Positions 9,002 through 17,044 of a stretch of DNA of 64,000 bases are shown here, in pieces. Below the pieces are notes generated by a model. The model made no database searches. It saw only the letters and a program-made list of their open reading frames with translations, and had not been told where the DNA came from. Both the position numbers and the translations under genes were made by a program. Source of the DNA: Bacillota bacterium (GTDB taxonomy: Bacteria; Bacillota; Sulfobacillia; JAJZYS01; JAJYTV01); the NCBI GenBank assembly GCA_021799275.1, contig JAJZAT010000016.1:1-64000 (forward strand). The letters run 5' to 3'. How positions within the stretch are numbered: the first letter of the stretch is position 1; each line of letters opens with the position of its first letter.

Positions 9002-9852
9002 TGGGCCTCTGGCAGACGCTCTTCCCGTCCGGTCTCTTCACGGCCTCCTTCATGCAGAACGCCTGGCTGGCCGGAACGGCCGTCGCGGCGCTCTCAGCCC
9101 TCGTCGGCTTCTTCGTCGTGCTGCGCGGCGCGACGTTCGTGGCGCACGCCGTGCCGCGCGCAAGCTTCGCGGGGGCGGCCGGGGCGGTGCTGGCGGGTGG
9201 CGACACGGTGCTCGGGCTCGCGATCTTCTCGGCCCTCAGCGCCCTCGGCATGGCGGCGCTCGGCACGCGTCGCGATCAGGGCCAGACGACGGCCCTGGTG
9301 CTGATGGCGGCGCTCGGTCTCGGCTCGCTCTTCCTCGCGCTCGGCGGCGCCTACGCGCCCGAGGTGTACGCGCTGCTCTTCGGCCAGATCGTCGGCATCG
9401 GGCGAATGGACGTCTACGCGATCCTCGGCCTGCTGCTGCTGGCGCTCGCCGCGACCGCCCTCCTCTACCGCCCCCTGCTCTGGAGCTCCGTCGCGCCCGA
9501 CGTCGCCGAGGCCAAAGGCGTGCCGCGCCGGCGCATGGAGATCCTCTTCCTGCTGCTCGTCGCCCTGGCGGCCACCGCGGCTGTCCCGATCGTCGGGGCG
9601 CTCCTCTCCTTCAGCCTGATGGTGGGTCCCGCCGCGGCCGCCGCCTACTTCGGCAGGAGCCCGGGGCAGGCTCTCGGAATCGCTGTGCTGATCGGCATCC
9701 TCAGCATCTGGCTCTCGCTCGTCTTCGCCTACGACACGGGGCTGCCGGTCGGGTTCTTCGTCGCTGCGGTGACTGCCGTGTTCTACGGTCTCGGCCGCCT
9801 CTGGGCCCATCTCTGGCAGATCGAGCGCGGCCGCGGACAGGTCCCCGTCTGA
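9001..9852 (+). CDS. Metal ABC transporter permease 2
   Basis: A 283-residue ABC-3 family permease homologous to the preceding gene: it has FFVVLRGATFVAHAV, EAKGVPRRRMEILF and SLMVGPAAA. ATG 9001 overlaps the previous stop by one base and has GGAGG 7 bp upstream; GTG 8998 is the alternative. It is the last importer gene, and a lipoprotein gene follows after 92 bp. Confidence 0.9.
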   Translation: MGLWQTLFPSGLFTASFMQNAWLAGTAVAALSALVGFFVVLRGATFVAHAVPRASFAGAAGAVLAGGDTVLGLAIFSALSALGMAALGTRRDQGQTTALVLMAALGLGSLFLALGGAYAPEVYALLFGQIVGIGRMDVYAILGLLLLALAATALLYRPLLWSSVAPDVAEAKGVPRRRMEILFLLLVALAATAAVPIVGALLSFSLMVGPAAAAAYFGRSPGQALGIAVLIGILSIWLSLVFAYDTGLPVGFFVAAVTAVFYGLGRLWAHLWQIERGRGQVPV

Positions 9853-9944
9853 GACCCGGCACGTTGTCTTCCGGCGCTCGAATAGAATGTCCGTAGGTTC
9901 TGCCCCCAACGGCGTGCCAGCGGGGGCAGTGCGGAGGTTGAGAG

Positions 9945-10538
9945 ATGCTTCGCGCCATGCTTGTCGCCCTGGCAGCCGCCGTCCTCCTGCTCGCGGGCTG
10001 CGGCGGTACCACGAGTCCCCAGGCGGCCCTGACCGAGCGTTTCCAGCCCATCTCCGAGCTCTACCCGTTCCACGCGAACCTGTCGCGCCGGAGCAGGCTC
10101 TACTTCCTCGTCCCGAAAGCCTTGGACGGGTCGTCGCAGGACTTGTCGCCGATCGCCGCCGTCCTCTACCGCTACAAGGGCAACTGGTCGGTCTGGACCT
10201 ACGGCAGCATCGCGCAGGCCACCGGCGGGACGGAGTGCGACGACGTCTTGGCGGCGAGCGTGCCGCTCATCATGTCGCCCCAAGACGTAAAGCCGCCGAA
10301 GCCGCCAAAGCCCGGTCTCGAGCAGGTGTCGAGCCCGAAGCGTCTCCTGCTGGTGGGCCTTCTTCCGCCGAACCAGGAGCCGGTGGGGAGCCTTTTGCTG
10401 TCGTTCGGGGGACGGAGCTATCCGGCCACCCTGCTGGAGGACGGATACTGGTTCGCCAAGGTGCGCAACACAGGCGGTCTCATGGGCGTGACCCTCAAGG
10501 ACTTCGAGGGCCGGGTGATCTGCCAGTCTGGCCATTGA
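9945..10538 (+). CDS. Lipoprotein of unknown function
   Basis: A 197-residue predicted lipoprotein: signal helix MLRAMLVALAAAVLLLAG followed by lipobox LLAGC (Cys at about 19). No catalytic motif is recognised. The mature part contains a proline/lysine-rich stretch (KPPKPPKPG). GGAGG lies 7 bp before the ATG. It may be cotranscribed with the metal importer and a hairpin follows it, but a role in metal uptake is only suggested by position. Confidence 0.75.
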   Translation: MLRAMLVALAAAVLLLAGCGGTTSPQAALTERFQPISELYPFHANLSRRSRLYFLVPKALDGSSQDLSPIAAVLYRYKGNWSVWTYGSIAQATGGTECDDVLAASVPLIMSPQDVKPPKPPKPGLEQVSSPKRLLLVGLLPPNQEPVGSLLLSFGGRSYPATLLEDGYWFAKVRNTGGLMGVTLKDFEGRVICQSGH

Positions 10539-10590
10539 GAGACGGCCGAAGCGCTATCGCCACAGCCGGCTGAGGGCATCGCGGCAAATG

Positions 10591-10628
10591 GCGAGGGCGG
10601 CCCTGGCATCCGCCGGGGCCGCCCTCGC
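10591..10628. terminator. Hairpin between convergent genes
   Basis: GCGAGGGCGGCCC (10591-10603) pairs perfectly with GGGCCGCCCTCGC (10616-10628) around a 12-nt loop. It lies between the stops of two convergent genes, so it could act as a bidirectional terminator, although neither side has a T-tract. Confidence 0.55.
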
Positions 10629-10639
10629 ATGGTTGAGTC

Positions 10640-11494
10640 TTAGCGGACCACTTCCCGGCCCACCGTGTCGCCGGGGCGCAGGACGCGCAGTTCGGGCTTC
10701 GCCTTGCGTTCGGAGCGCGACCACTGAAAGAACGCGACGAGGAACGCGATGATGTACGCCGTGTGCATCAGGGTGAACATCACGGCGGCGCCGAGCTGCT
10801 GGTCGGCGAGTTGCGAAAGGCCGAAGAGGCGCGGCGTGTGGTCGTAGTAGGGGTAGATCGGCTGCGTCTGCAGCATGACCATCGCCAAGGGCGCGATCAT
10901 CGGCAGGGTGTCGAGGAAGATGTAGAGACAGCGCATCAGGGGCTTCAGGCGAGGGATGCGCTCGGTCGGGCTCCAGACCGGCCACCACATCGCAATCGCC
11001 GATACGAGGAGCAGGCCGTGCATCAGGAAGTGGAGCGTCGCCTGCTCTTCGTAGAGGTCGTAGACGGGCGGCCAGAGGCTCACCGCGAACATGACGGCGA
11101 AAAACATGGCGCCGACGACGGGCCTCGTGAAGAAACGCAGGATCGCCCCGAAGAAGCGGTTGTCGATCACGGGGTCGAGGAGCCAGGCCGGCAGCGACAC
11201 GATGAGCAGCGGCGCCGCCAGCATCGTCTCGATCGTGTGCTGGAGCATGTGCGCCGTGTAGAGGTAGCCGTCCGCGAGGACATCCAAGGGACCGCCGAAG
11301 CCGAGATAGATCGTGAAGATGGCGACGAGGAAGGTCCAGACCTGCCAGCGCGGCACGGGGCGGGAGCCCTTGAAGTGCCGCCTGCCGGCAGGAGACACCG
11401 CCCAGAGGTAGGCGGCCGCGAAGGGCAGCAACGATAGAAGGACGTACGGTTCAATCCACTGCACGAGACTCAGCCGGATCAGGCTTTCAGGCAT
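10640..11494 (-). CDS. ctaG: Cytochrome c oxidase assembly factor CtaG (caa3 type)
   Basis: A 284-residue integral membrane protein with about seven helices, of the CtaG_Bd family that helps assemble the caa3-type oxidase. Conserved points are the HMLQHTIETM segment, HFLMHGLLL and the C-terminal DQQLGAAVMFTLMH. Start ATG 11494 has GGGAGG 8 bp upstream. It follows the SCO-like gene by 27 bp on the same strand, giving a two-gene copper/haem oxidase maturation unit. No oxidase subunit gene is in this window. Confidence 0.92.
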   Translation of the reverse strand: MPESLIRLSLVQWIEPYVLLSLLPFAAAYLWAVSPAGRRHFKGSRPVPRWQVWTFLVAIFTIYLGFGGPLDVLADGYLYTAHMLQHTIETMLAAPLLIVSLPAWLLDPVIDNRFFGAILRFFTRPVVGAMFFAVMFAVSLWPPVYDLYEEQATLHFLMHGLLLVSAIAMWWPVWSPTERIPRLKPLMRCLYIFLDTLPMIAPLAMVMLQTQPIYPYYDHTPRLFGLSQLADQQLGAAVMFTLMHTAYIIAFLVAFFQWSRSERKAKPELRVLRPGDTVGREVVR

Positions 11495-11521
11495 CGCCGC
11501 CGCACCTCCCGCACGTATGCA

Positions 11522-12622
11522 TCAGGATCCGGCCTTCCCCACCGCCTGCGCGAGCGCCGCGGGCGAGAGCCAGCCGTCGTGGGACCAGACCACCTTGCCG
11601 GAATCGCTCGTCAGCACGTACCACGGGATATCCTGAACGCCATAGCCGTCGGCGACGCGCCCCTGCCGGTCGATGGCGAGCGGCAGGCCGCTCCCGCCGG
11701 GCAGGGAGGCGAGGAGCTTCGGCAGGGCCGTGGGCGACGATTCCGCGTCGCGCACGTCGACCAGCATGAGAGGCGGCAGGCCGCTCCCCTTGGCCTCGGC
11801 TGCGTACTGCGCCTGCAGCGGCAGCTGCTGCCTCGCCCCGGGCGCCCAGGCGTCGAGGAAGAGGTAGAGGCGCGGGTGTCCGGGCCCGAGCTGGACCTGC
11901 CCGCCCGAGGCGAGCGACAGGGTGGCGGGTTTGCGCGGCGAGACCGCCTGGACATCTCCCGACGGCGGCGCCACCCGCACCTGACCGGGCAAGAGCGACG
12001 CCACCTCGCGCGCCAGGACGTACGCTTCCTGACCGATGCCGGCGTACTGCGTCGCGGTCATGAAGAGGCGACGCTCGCGACCCTCGCGGTCGATGACGTA
12101 GAGGGCGGGGGTGTGGTCGATCGCGCCCTTGGCGATCTGCACGGCGATGCCGTACTTGGCCCAGACCTGCCGGAGCTGGGCCCCGGAGCCGGTGAGGAAC
12201 TGCCAGCTGTGCAGGAGGCCATGCTGCCGCGAGTAGCTCGCGACGTCCTGCACCTCGGTGTGCAAGGGGTTCGCGTTGACGCCGAGCAGCACGACGCGCC
12301 CGGCCGCGGGCCCCAAAAGACGCTTGGCCATGACCATCGACTGCGTCGTCAGGGGACAGATCGTCGTGCACTGGTCGTCGACGAACGCGAGCACGACCAC
12401 CTTGCCGCGAAATTGCGCGAGGCTGACCGTGCGGCCGAACTGGTCTTGAAGGGTGAAATCGGGAGCGGGTTTCTTGCCGAGATTGGCGCCGCGATCGACA
12501 AACGCCGCGAGGTGCGGCGAGGGCGCCGGGGGCCTTGTCTGCCCGCGCCAAGCGACGAACACCAGCGCCAGAGCCACGATCACGACGGCCGTGGCGACGC
12601 GGACGACCACGTTCCTGCGCAT
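11522..12622 (-). CDS. SCO1/SenC-like copper chaperone fused to thioredoxin-like domain
   Basis: A 366-residue membrane-anchored protein (helix about 8-25). Residues about 45-195 are SCO1/SenC with copper ligands CTTIC (Cys85, Cys89) and His in IDHTPALYVID. Residues about 205-366 look like a TlpA/thioredoxin fold, but the redox CxxC is replaced by WAPGAR, so this half is probably structural or binding only. ATG 12622 has GGAGGG 7 bp upstream; an earlier in-frame ATG lacks this. It should deliver Cu to the CuA site of cytochrome oxidase, consistent with adjacent ctaG. Confidence 0.9.
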   Translation of the reverse strand: MRRNVVVRVATAVVIVALALVFVAWRGQTRPPAPSPHLAAFVDRGANLGKKPAPDFTLQDQFGRTVSLAQFRGKVVVLAFVDDQCTTICPLTTQSMVMAKRLLGPAAGRVVLLGVNANPLHTEVQDVASYSRQHGLLHSWQFLTGSGAQLRQVWAKYGIAVQIAKGAIDHTPALYVIDREGRERRLFMTATQYAGIGQEAYVLAREVASLLPGQVRVAPPSGDVQAVSPRKPATLSLASGGQVQLGPGHPRLYLFLDAWAPGARQQLPLQAQYAAEAKGSGLPPLMLVDVRDAESSPTALPKLLASLPGGSGLPLAIDRQGRVADGYGVQDIPWYVLTSDSGKVVWSHDGWLSPAALAQAVGKAGS

Positions 12623-12655
12623 CGAGATCCCTCCGGCGCAGACTTGGTATCGCCG

Positions 12656-12661
12656 ATTATA
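12656..12661 (-). promoter_or_regulatory. Perfect -10 box for the SCO-ctaG unit
   Basis: TATAAT on the minus strand lies 33 bp upstream of the SCO gene's ATG. No good -35 is present at 17 bp, which would fit an activated promoter given the repeated motifs further upstream. Confidence 0.5.
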
Positions 12662-12670
12662 GCAAACAGC

Positions 12671-12738
12671 GTCCACACGGCTAGGTCAGATGGGCTGATC
12701 TGTGCCGTTTGGACACGCTTTATTTGCGCCATTCGGAC
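12671..12738. repeat. Three copies of an 11-bp motif upstream of SCO-ctaG
   Basis: The motif GCC(G/A)TnnGGAC occurs at 12704-12714 and 12728-12738 on the plus strand and at 12681-12671 inverted. The first and last named form an imperfect inverted repeat around a 22-bp spacer. The stretch 12660-12880 is AT-richer than its surroundings and has no gene. The copies could be regulator half-sites, or the remains of an insertion sequence end of the IS21 kind. Confidence 0.5.
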
Positions 12739-12883
12739 CAGTTTGTGCTTACGGCGCAATCCCGACCGCGACATCGCCCGAAGCGCGCGACGACGCGACT
12801 GGTCAGCGCACTCGCGACCAAGTTATGCCCTCAACCGGGAGCAACAGCCAGCGAAACAGACATGTAGGACGTCTATGGCAGGG

Positions 12884-13591
12884 TCAACGCACAATGATGG
12901 CCGAACGGCTGCGGTCGAAAGCGACGCACACGAGGCCCCGGCCGAGCAGGGACTGAAGTTCCCGCCGCACCCGGAGCCGCTCCGCGAGGGCGGCCTCAGG
13001 ATCCTCCTGGCGCAAGCGCTGATAGAGCGCCGGCACCTGCACCTGCTCCCCTGCGACGGCGGGCCGCTCGCCCCTCAGGGCGGCGAGCACGCGCTCGCTG
13101 CCCAGTTGCCAGTCCGCCATCAGGCGATCGGAGGGCAGGCCCTGGTTCAACTTGTCTTCCATCGGCCCGTAGCAGTCCACGATGTACTCCCCGGCCACGG
13201 CCCCGAGGAGGTTCAGGTTCAAATGGGCATTGCGCCCTTCGAGCGGATCGAACGTCCAAGTGATGCGGCGATAGCCTCTCGCGAGGGCCCAGTCGCGCTG
13301 GCGCCACTTGAGCATGCGGCCGATGCCCTGCCCGGCGTATTCCGGCCGGGTGGCAAGCATGTGCGAGGCGATCCAGGGCTCCTGACCCTGCAAGAGCGCG
13401 GGAAAGCCGTAGGCGAACGAGACGAGCCGCCCGCCGTCGAACGCGCCCAGCACGTGCCCGCCCGTCTTGACCGAGATCACGAGCTGGTTGGCCGGCGTCG
13501 CGTCATTCGAACCCCAGATTTCGAACTGCAGCTGCACCACCTCGGCCAGTTCCCTGGGTGTGTGCAGCTCGCGCACCTCGATCGTCGCCAA
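12884..13591 (-). CDS. GNAT-family acetyltransferase (COG3375-like)
   Basis: A 235-residue protein matching the predicted GNAT family typified by COG3375: VVQLQFEIWG near the start, HMLATRPEYAGQGIGRMLKW as the acetyl-CoA site, and WTFDPLEGRNAHLNLNLLGA, a hallmark of that family. The start is TTG 13591, with GGAGGG 8 bp ahead. Substrate unknown. It follows the DUF2231 gene after 51 bp on the same strand. Confidence 0.88.
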   Translation of the reverse strand: MATIEVRELHTPRELAEVVQLQFEIWGSNDATPANQLVISVKTGGHVLGAFDGGRLVSFAYGFPALLQGQEPWIASHMLATRPEYAGQGIGRMLKWRQRDWALARGYRRITWTFDPLEGRNAHLNLNLLGAVAGEYIVDCYGPMEDKLNQGLPSDRLMADWQLGSERVLAALRGERPAVAGEQVQVPALYQRLRQEDPEAALAERLRVRRELQSLLGRGLVCVAFDRSRSAIIVR

Positions 13592-13642
13592 CGAGAAGTC
13601 CCTCCAGTCTCAGGAGACTTCGTCGCCGGTCGCCGATTCTCC

Positions 13643-14080
13643 TTACGGCACGCCGACGCCGTGATCGTAGACGAGACTGCCGCCGAGGAAGCCGGTGTAG
13701 CTGATGAGGGCGACGCCGAGCAGCACGATCAGATAGTACAGAACCGCCATTGGCGACCTCGGCACCTGCTTGCGCAGCAGGAGCAGGGTGCGCCAGAGCC
13801 ACGCAACGCCGAACGTAAAGACCGAGAGTTCCGCGAAGTTCTTGTGCGTCGACAGGATTTGCAGGCTCGCAGGCGAGATGTGGCTAAGGACATAGCTCTC
13901 GGAGATGGCTCCCGCGATGCCGGCCGCCACGCCGGCGACCATCGAGAGCGTCAGGAGAAGGTAGCCAGCGCGCGCCAGCCAGTCCTTGTGGAACGCGAAG
14001 TAGAGGCCCTCGAACAGTGCCGTCAGGTAGAAGAGGGTGATCGGGAAGTGCACAATCATCGGATGGAGCGTCCTGAGCAC
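13643..14080 (-). CDS. DUF2231-type membrane protein
   Basis: A 145-residue, four-helix membrane protein beginning MLRTLHPMIVHFPI, the hallmark of the DUF2231/COG4244 family, in which conserved His residues near the first helix (HP..VHFP) may bind haem. The GTG start has AAGGAGG 7 bp upstream. Members are often near oxidase or cytochrome genes, which fits the neighbouring SCO/CtaG pair. Function unproven. Confidence 0.82.
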   Translation of the reverse strand: MLRTLHPMIVHFPITLFYLTALFEGLYFAFHKDWLARAGYLLLTLSMVAGVAAGIAGAISESYVLSHISPASLQILSTHKNFAELSVFTFGVAWLWRTLLLLRKQVPRSPMAVLYYLIVLLGVALISYTGFLGGSLVYDHGVGVP

Positions 14081-14299
14081 GGTTGGCCTCCTTGCAGATG
14101 CGGTCTCAGAGCAAGACTAGCAGGGGATTATGAGGAGCTTCCTAAGGCATCACCCAAGGGCGCAGCAAAGCGCGACGGCTGTCCAAAGTTCTCGCCCGCG
14201 CGGACCCGACCGACGTCTACACCGTTCGGCTCTTGTCATGCACCGGTCGCGCCGCCAATATGTAGCCCACGCGTATATTTTCCAACGGAGGAATGGCCG

Positions 14300-14419
14300 A
14301 TGCCTGTTCTCGCGTGCCATTCCAGTCTCGGCGTGGACGTTACGAACTGCATACCGGCGCGAGAGGAGCCTTTGCCTAGTTTCCCTCGCGCCGCCTCTCA
14401 GAGCCGCCCTCTCTCGTAG
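14300..14419 (+). CDS. Possible 39-residue peptide
   Basis: A short ORF with CGGAGG about 9 bp before its ATG encodes MPVLACHSSLGVDVTNC and a Pro/Ser-rich tail. Its 3' end overlaps the end of the convergent RIO kinase gene by 22 bp. No homology is recognised. The strong ribosome site and the AT-rich upstream TATATTTT are the only support. Confidence 0.25.
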   Translation: MPVLACHSSLGVDVTNCIPAREEPLPSFPRAASQSRPLS

Positions 14420-15138
14420 CGTCGCCAGACGTCCTCTGCCCAGAGGGCGCCGTCGTCCGCAATGCCATAGCGCGCGAAGTACCGGGTGAGGTTCATCACG
14501 TCGCGGGTGAAGAGCCGCTGCGCCTCGGGGTGCACCGCAGCGTCCACCGCCTGCGGCAGGTCGATGATGTAGGGGCGCCCCTCGTGGATCAGGACGTTGT
14601 AGGCCGACAGATCGCCATGGATCAGGCCGTCGGAGAGACAAAGGGCAATGGCGCCCAGCAGCGTCTCGCGCACGGTCGCCGCCTCTTCCTGACCTAGCCG
14701 CGTGGCGACCAGTCTCGGGGCCGGGCCGCCGAGGTCGCCCAGGTATTGCATCAGCACGGCGTCGCCGCTGCAGGCGACGGGCCGCGGAACCGGCACGCCA
14801 CACGCGTCGAGGCGCCCGAGCACCTCGTATTCCCGCCGCACCCAGAGTTCGGAAAGCAGGACCTTGCCGACCGCGGAGCGCCGTGCCACCGCCCGGGCGA
14901 CGCTCGAGTGTGTCGCGCGGCCTCGGCGCAGGCTGGCGCGCCCCTCAAGATAAGTCTCCTCCGCGCGGAAACTCCGCTCGGCCCGCGGCCGGTAGATTTT
15001 GGCCGCCAGGAGCTCAAAGCCGGTCTGGGGATGGGCCTCGCAGACGTAGACCTGCGCTTCCTTGCCCGGCCGGAGCGGTCCTAGCACGCCTTGAATGAGG
15101 TCACGAGCCAGAAACTCTTCGAAAGCCTCGGTATCGAT
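14398..15138 (-). CDS. RIO-type serine/threonine kinase
   Basis: A RIO1-like kinase with nucleotide loop GKEAQVY, Lys in AAKIY (about 47), catalytic HGDLSAYNVL (about 174-183) and metal Asp in IIDLPQAVD (about 193). The first ordinary start is GTG 15087, but the residues encoded upstream (FEEFLARDLIQGVLGPL) match the conserved segment before GKEA, so the real start is earlier. The best-placed codon is ATC at 15138, with GGAGGG 7 bp upstream (15146-15151); the frame has no ATG, GTG or TTG above 15087. It gives 246 residues. The role, perhaps in ribosome or stress control, is unproven. Confidence 0.85.
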   Translation of the reverse strand: MDTEAFEEFLARDLIQGVLGPLRPGKEAQVYVCEAHPQTGFELLAAKIYRPRAERSFRAEETYLEGRASLRRGRATHSSVARAVARRSAVGKVLLSELWVRREYEVLGRLDACGVPVPRPVACSGDAVLMQYLGDLGGPAPRLVATRLGQEEAATVRETLLGAIALCLSDGLIHGDLSAYNVLIHEGRPYIIDLPQAVDAAVHPEAQRLFTRDVMNLTRYFARYGIADDGALWAEDVWRRYERGRL

Positions 15139-15174
15139 GGGCAGTCCCTCCAGCAGGATGAAAGTCGGGGCAGC

Positions 15175-15202
15175 AAAAAACCGCAGGCACGCCGGCCTGC
15201 GG
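15175..15202 (-). terminator. Intrinsic terminator/attenuator ahead of RIO kinase
   Basis: On the minus strand an 8-bp stem CCGCAGGC/GCCTGCGG with a 6-nt loop is followed by six T residues. It lies upstream, not downstream, of the RIO kinase frame and just after a 21-codon ORF, so it looks like an attenuator in the leader. Confidence 0.75.
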
Positions 15203-15221
15203 TGCAGCGCCCCAACCCTGC

Positions 15222-15287
15222 TCAGGCGGACGGCATCACCACGGCCGGCGTCAGACGCGTCCTGCGCGCCACTTCCCTCTCAGCCAT
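15222..15287 (-). CDS. Possible 21-residue leader peptide
   Basis: The minus strand carries GGAAGGGGG about 7 bp before an ATG that opens a 21-codon frame beginning MAEREVARRTRL. Its stop lies 20 bp before the terminator stem. Position and size suit a leader peptide controlling read-through into the RIO kinase gene. No homology is known. Confidence 0.35.
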   Translation of the reverse strand: MAEREVARRTRLTPAVVMPSA

Positions 15288-15421
15288 GGTGTCGCCCCCT
15301 TCCGAAGCCTTCGATGCCCCTGCAGCATAAGCTCAGGGGCCCTGCGCGGTCAACCGCATCGGGCCAGGGACCCCTCGGACCGCCCCGCCTGAGGCGCCAC
15401 CAAAGATTCATCTCCGCCCTA

Positions 15422-15450
15422 TCGACCACCGTGCGGCCAGCGGCTACAAT
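15422..15450 (+). promoter_or_regulatory. Promoter of the manC-like gene
   Basis: TCGACC (15422-15427) and TACAAT (15445-15450) are spaced 17 bp. Transcription would begin at or near the GTG at 15457, implying a leaderless message. Confidence 0.5.
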
Positions 15451-15456
15451 GCAGGC

Positions 15457-16878
15457 GTGTCCCAGCAGGTATTGGGAATCCCAGAAGTAAGAAGCGAGGC
15501 GATCTGCTACTTGCGTGCAGAGAGGCCCGTCATCGCTGTGATCATGGCAGGGGGTCCCGGGGAGCGGCTCTGGCCGCTGTCGCGTCCGGGCCACCCGAAG
15601 CCGCTTGTGACCATCGAAGGTGAAACCCTGCTCGGCCGCGCCTACCAGCGCGCCTTGCGCATCGCGAACACCCCGGACCACGTCTATCTCATCGCGCTTG
15701 AGGCCGATCGCCAGGCCATGCTCGGGGCCCTCCCCGACCTCACCGAGACCCGCTTCATCGGCGAGCCGATGCGGCGCGACACCGCCATGGCCGCCCTCAC
15801 CGCCGCCCACAGCGTGGCGCTCGAGTATCCCGAGGCCGTGCTCGCGATCCTGCCGGCGGATCACGTCATGCGCGACGAGGATGTGTTCGCCGAGGCGGCC
15901 AAGGAAGCGGTGGCCCTGGCCGCGGAAGGCGACGGCATCTGCCTCCTCGGCGCCGTTCCGTCGGGTCCCAGGCAGGAGTTCGGCTACATCGTGCCCGAGA
16001 CCGATGAGGGCGGGCCTCGACCTGTGGACCGCTTCGTCGAGAAGCCCGACGCCGCCCTGGCGGAGGAACTCGTCAGCGAAGGCGCGCTCTGGAACATGGG
16101 CGTCTTCATCGGCGATGTGCGATCGCTGCTCGCGACCGCGGAAATCGTCGCCCCGGCGCTCTACCAGTCGGCGCGGGAGGCCGCGAAGGCCGTTGCCGCG
16201 TCGGACGGCCAGGGCCTCGTCGTGACCTACGAACACGCCATCCGACTGCCCTTCGACCGGGCGGTGCTCGAGCGCACGACCGACCTGCGCGTCGTGCCCT
16301 GCGACGCCGGTTGGAGCGACCTCGGCAACTGGCCCGAATTCGTCCGCTACCACCAGAGCACGCGCGGCGACGACGCGCCGCTCGGCCCCGCCTTCGAGTG
16401 GCGGGAACCGGGTGCGCCGCCGCTCCAGGTGCTGGGCACCGACGACATGATCGTCTGCTCGACGCCCGCTGGCAGCCTCGTCGCGACGCTCGAGGCCTCC
16501 GCGCTCGTGCGTCCGCCCAAGGTGGACGGGACGCCCTTCGTGCCGCAGGACGCGAGAGTTGTGGAGAAGCCCTGGGGTGCGGAGTACATCTGGGCCGAGA
16601 CGGAGCGCTACGCGGGCAAGCTTCTCTTCGTGCGGGCGGGGCACAGCCTCAGCCTGCAGTACCACGAGCGCAAGATGGAGTCGATGTGGGTGCTCGCCGG
16701 CGCCGGCACGCTGGAGGTCGACGGTCGGCCGCGGGCGATCAGCCCGGGCAGCACGATCACCATCCTGCCGGGCACCCTGCACCGCCTCACGGCGCAGGTG
16801 GACCTCTCGGTACTCGAGGTGTCGAGCCCGGAACTCGACGACGTGGTGCGCGTGCAGGACATCTACGGCCGGGCCTGA
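15457..16878 (+). CDS. manC: Mannose-1-phosphate guanylyltransferase / phosphomannose isomerase
   Basis: A 473-residue bifunctional enzyme. Residues about 24-345 are the nucleotidyltransferase, with signature AGGPGERLWPLSRP, ADHVM, FVEKPD and WSDLGNW. The C-terminal cupin (about 355-470; KPWGAEYIW, LQYHERKMESMWVL, PGTLHRL) is the type-II isomerase domain. It makes GDP-mannose from mannose-1-phosphate, for surface polysaccharides. GTG 15457 coincides with the predicted transcription start; TTG 15511 is an alternative start. A strong terminator follows. Confidence 0.9.
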   Translation: MSQQVLGIPEVRSEAICYLRAERPVIAVIMAGGPGERLWPLSRPGHPKPLVTIEGETLLGRAYQRALRIANTPDHVYLIALEADRQAMLGALPDLTETRFIGEPMRRDTAMAALTAAHSVALEYPEAVLAILPADHVMRDEDVFAEAAKEAVALAAEGDGICLLGAVPSGPRQEFGYIVPETDEGGPRPVDRFVEKPDAALAEELVSEGALWNMGVFIGDVRSLLATAEIVAPALYQSAREAAKAVAASDGQGLVVTYEHAIRLPFDRAVLERTTDLRVVPCDAGWSDLGNWPEFVRYHQSTRGDDAPLGPAFEWREPGAPPLQVLGTDDMIVCSTPAGSLVATLEASALVRPPKVDGTPFVPQDARVVEKPWGAEYIWAETERYAGKLLFVRAGHSLSLQYHERKMESMWVLAGAGTLEVDGRPRAISPGSTITILPGTLHRLTAQVDLSVLEVSSPELDDVVRVQDIYGRA

Positions 16879-16903
16879 GTCCCGGGCGTCCACCTTGATT
16901 TCG

Positions 16904-16934
16904 GTCTCCGCCCCGCCCAGGGGCGGAGACTTTT
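16904..16934 (+). terminator. Intrinsic terminator after manC
   Basis: An 11-bp perfect stem GTCTCCGCCCC/GGGGCGGAGAC with loop GCCCA is followed by TTTT. Confidence 0.85.
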
Positions 16935-17044
16935 CGTCTGACCGCCTGGCTTGTCCGTTCGGACCTGCGGGTCGGCCGTAGCGGCCAGCATCCGGGTTGT
17001 GCCTAGGATGATTCAGCACATGAAAGCGCTGGGGAGGTAGCAGC

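Noticed and set aside
14398-15087. GTG 15087 as the true start of the RIO kinase
   Set aside because: It lacks a ribosome site and would remove family-like residues that are encoded upstream.
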